IMG/VR virus record: IMGVR_UViG_3300026484_000313
Location: 1-54,924 of that record
DNA from: a virus
DNA length: 54,924 bases
Strand: one strand, 5' to 3'
The position numbers and the translations under genes were made by a program. The notes below the pieces were generated by a model. It was given only the letters and a program-made list of their open reading frames with translations. It was not told the DNA's origin and ran no database searches. Of the stretch, positions 53,801 to 54,924 are shown piece by piece; positions within the stretch are counted from its first letter, which is position 1; each line of letters begins with the position of its first letter.

Positions 53801-54924
53801 ATGGAACTTGGCATGGTAATGAACAATATGATGTAGGTAGATTTGGTAAGGCTGCGAAATTTGACGGTAATAGTTATATAGAAATAGCTGGAGATATACA
53901 TCAATATTTTACAACTGGTAAAAGCTGGACAATTAGTTGTTGGTGTAGATGGAATAAGTTTAATTATTGGAGTAGGGTTTTAGATTTTAAAGCATATATT
54001 TTAATCACAAATGAAAGCACTTCAAATAATTTAGTAATAGAACATTTCCCAGATGGAAAAAACTATAATTGTATTAAATTGAATAATTTTCTTCAACTTG
54101 GAAAATTATATCATATCGTTATTTCCTATGATGCTAATAATGATAAATATTATTTATATATAAATAATAAATCAATGAATTTTTCTATATCTAGAAGTTC
54201 TACTTCTCCTAATTCTCCTATAAATGCATTTGGCAAATCTTCATGGTATCAAGACGCCCTATTTGAAGGATTAATAGATCAAGTTCGTATATTTAGTCGT
54301 CCATTAACAGAAGAAGAAATACAAATTCTTTATAATGAAAAAATTAAGTCAGAAGGTTCTTCAGAAGGAAAATACAACATATATTTGGGAGACATTTCTA
54401 ATTTTGGTTTAACATTACCTCCTTTGAAAGCATATAAAGCCCCTACAAGAGCTTATTTATTATTAGAAACTTCTTCTGACAGATGTATCTATGAAAATAT
54501 AGTTTTAGACTCAAATACAATTTTAAATTCAACTAGTTATTCATTTCAATTTGTAGATACAAAAAAAGATTTATTGAGAATTGGAGATAAACTTATTGTA
54601 AATGGGAAAGAAGTATATATTAAGGATTTAAAATACGATAATTCTACTTTTACATTTACAATTTATGTTCCTGATATAGGTGAAAAAATTAGAAATGTTA
54701 TAATTCCAGATAGATTTAATTTTCTTAAAGAAATTGAACATATTTCGTTCAATCCATATTACAAAGGTTGTTTAGATATTAGATATAAACCACTTAAGAA
54801 AAAAGGAAAATACGCAATGATAAGATTGGAGGGTGCAAAAAATAATGAGATAAAAGAAATTAATTTAGAGTTTAGAAACAAAGAAAAATATAAACTACCT
54901 GTCTATAAAAAAATTGATTTACAC
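50830..54924 (+). CDS. Large tail adhesin with DUF2341-like start and three LamG-like repeats, open at the window edge
   Basis: At least 1365 residues, no stop in the window. It begins after GGGGAGGAACATA. Residues 20-300 fit DUF2341: a strand-rich opening (AFIIQLDNPNS), then GKELPYWIEEI, VYLYFFKDKVNSPDGN and FFDDFDGASLDTSKW. Three concanavalin-like domains follow (residues about 322-556, 676-901, 959-1171). Each starts DTTQTLDIF...SCIACY.FDGNANDLSGKYNG and ends with GLIDQVRIF...LTEEEIQ. The cores between differ widely, while the ends stay nearly the same. The first domain holds extra cysteines (CGSCGCCGNS, CTCSSSNSC). It is probably a receptor-binding fibre that recognises surface sugars. 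Confidence 0.8.
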   Translation, partial: MKASKGEWINLLEAKTETKPAFIIQLDNPNSQSYNDIQVCLNITNDSKFDYFWTNILDTNCSNVKFVDPNTGKELPYWIEEIDTANRKAKIWIKHPKILSGNNNYVYLYFFKDKVNSPDGNAVFEFFDDFDGASLDTSKWQLSGHVSTYVRNSILTIHHIGYRGWDTYIYTKNEVRLDNTITKIKFRQINTYIRVPDFRTLKGYGGWVGWSDGYEHHRVYFDGSYKEGSQYIGGSTNWEYFEFITLNNKTITKFRNETLTKTGSYHDKIFDKLKIGDGDDYGTDNDALQVDWIYVAKYFKNEIKIYDAYVKDINITAPQIQVIDTTQTLDIFKDGSCIACYTFDGNANDLSGKYNGIWHSNEQYDTGKFGKASKFIEKDYSQYIEIPVKILNELKNSEFSISVWIKPATSMTQTRSYKSGTIIQFAQCGSCGCCGNSIILLNEYPPYGLGVNVADSPCGKGIRWSMDKIIEANKWYHIVLTSEAIYLNGKKLGSWDKKLFGDRLDRVRIGNWYCTCSSSNSCHTQKYSGLIDQVRIFNRALTEEEIQILYNEKIEKTISVFVPYIKDKIIFTYPMNSDDINRLSPYKNLVLSDSNGQSYNIVSQIIENNEKISKWSINEIDSNFEPINAFCIKDASLWVSDVITSDFEATECQLTLTEKLKEINILKSSDFSSNQVIDTTQTLDIFGDGSCIACYTFDGNANDLSGKYNGTWHGNEQYDTGKFGKAAKFDGSSYIIVSPSPIKNLKSDFSITFWFKTQNTSSGLHRIFSLTNRSSYADERLYSIYLDGEQLKYWFESDSDYDHITTILEKVNLNQWYFVVLSKQGNIANIKVFDTSKLLNNINVDTSDVYSRGVDELSFGTLYVNDYKRYDEFYTGLIDQVRIFSRPLTEEEIQKIYNEQVLSKKPSLSTLYKTTNTVLATTDEIKKGEEIILYNRKDGFKRGCIKNVNVITLSASEPQDTTQTLDIFGDNSCIACYPFDGNANDLSGKYNGTWHGNEQYDVGRFGKAAKFDGNSYIEIAGDIHQYFTTGKSWTISCWCRWNKFNYWSRVLDFKAYILITNESTSNNLVIEHFPDGKNYNCIKLNNFLQLGKLYHIVISYDANNDKYYLYINNKSMNFSISRSSTSPNSPINAFGKSSWYQDALFEGLIDQVRIFSRPLTEEEIQILYNEKIKSEGSSEGKYNIYLGDISNFGLTLPPLKAYKAPTRAYLLLETSSDRCIYENIVLDSNTILNSTSYSFQFVDTKKDLLRIGDKLIVNGKEVYIKDLKYDNSTFTFTIYVPDIGEKIRNVIIPDRFNFLKEIEHISFNPYYKGCLDIRYKPLKKKGKYAMIRLEGAKNNEIKEINLEFRNKEKYKLPVYKKIDLH
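51793..52497 (+). repeat. LamG-like domain repeat, copy 1
   Basis: Encodes residues about 322-556 of the adhesin. Its start (DTTQTLDIF) and end (GLIDQVRIF from 52414) closely match copies 2 and 3, while the centre is distinct and carries clustered cysteines. Confidence 0.85.
52855..53531 (+). repeat. LamG-like domain repeat, copy 2
   Basis: Residues about 676-901. The 5' part matches copy 1 closely, and the 3' part from 53455 is identical to copy 3 over more than 50 bp. The middle is unlike either. Confidence 0.85.
53707..54343 (+). repeat. LamG-like domain repeat, copy 3
   Basis: Residues about 959-1171. Start motif DTTQTLDIF and end block (from 54268) repeat again, with a different core. 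Nearly identical ends argue for recent duplication or gene conversion. Confidence 0.85.

Noticed and set aside
50830-54924. Host-derived secreted carbohydrate enzyme
   Set aside because: No signal peptide or catalytic motif is seen, and the gene follows the phage tail and lysis genes in the same operon; adhesin is the simpler reading.

Overview
This window looks like about 55 kb of a tailed double-stranded DNA phage (siphovirus type, HK97-fold capsid), cut at both ends inside genes. The DNA is very AT-rich: Arg is mostly AGA, and Lys, Ile and Asn are abundant. Almost every gene has a strong GGAGG-type ribosome binding site, and several promoters look like ordinary sigma-70 sites. A lysis cassette with an i-spanin/o-spanin-like pair (a lipoprotein gene overlapping a membrane coiled-coil gene) argues for a Gram-negative host. 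A class Ia-like ribonucleotide reductase with its radical tyrosine argues for an oxygen-exposed host. The host genus cannot be named from sequence alone. I see no integrase, excisionase or CI-like switch here, so a virulent life style is likely but unproven.

Left arm (1-16123, all minus strand): a replication, recombination and nucleotide-metabolism operon. In transcription order it runs: two paralogous unknown proteins, a ParB-like protein, a RecA/UvsX-like recombinase, a gp32-like SSB, a small unknown protein, a UvsW-like SF2 helicase, a Cas4/RecB-like nuclease with Fe-S cysteines, a DnaG-type Toprim primase, a DnaB-like helicase, a separate UDG-like/3'-5' exonuclease protein, a family A DNA polymerase interrupted by a mini-intein, ThyX, a dNMP kinase, a small membrane protein, dUTPase, a small zinc-ribbon-like protein and a metallophosphoesterase (cut by the window edge).

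Centre (16124-17118): about 1 kb without genes, very AT-rich. It carries three roughly 92-bp direct repeats with fixed internal spacing and a standard promoter for the rightward operon. It separates the two divergent arms and is the best candidate for a control region or replication origin.

Right arm (17119-54924, all plus strand): an unknown protein, a large protein with motifs suggesting an archaeo-eukaryotic-type (prim-pol) primase, an HTH protein, NrdA and NrdB, an unknown protein, SbcD/gp47-like and SbcC/gp46-like proteins and a coiled-coil protein. Then come packaging and head genes (TerL, portal, gp7-like minor head protein, protease fused to a scaffold-like tail, major capsid), then tail genes (tail tube, connectors, tail terminator, a tail-assembly-chaperone pair with a likely programmed -1 frameshift, tape measure, tip and fibre proteins, gpJ-like protein). 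After these lie the lysis genes (small membrane protein, spanins, M15 peptidase, another membrane protein), two further proteins, and a very long adhesin with a DUF2341-like start and three LamG-like repeats, open at the window edge.

The most noteworthy items are the polymerase mini-intein; the split polymerase with a UDG-like domain that keeps the Fe-S cysteines but lacks the usual catalytic motif; the three-copy intergenic element; a short acidic motif shared by the SSB tail and the N-terminus of the prim-pol-like protein; the frameshift hairpin in the tail chaperone pair; and GC-rich perfect hairpins in this otherwise AT-rich genome. All assignments come from reading motifs by eye; no database search was run.
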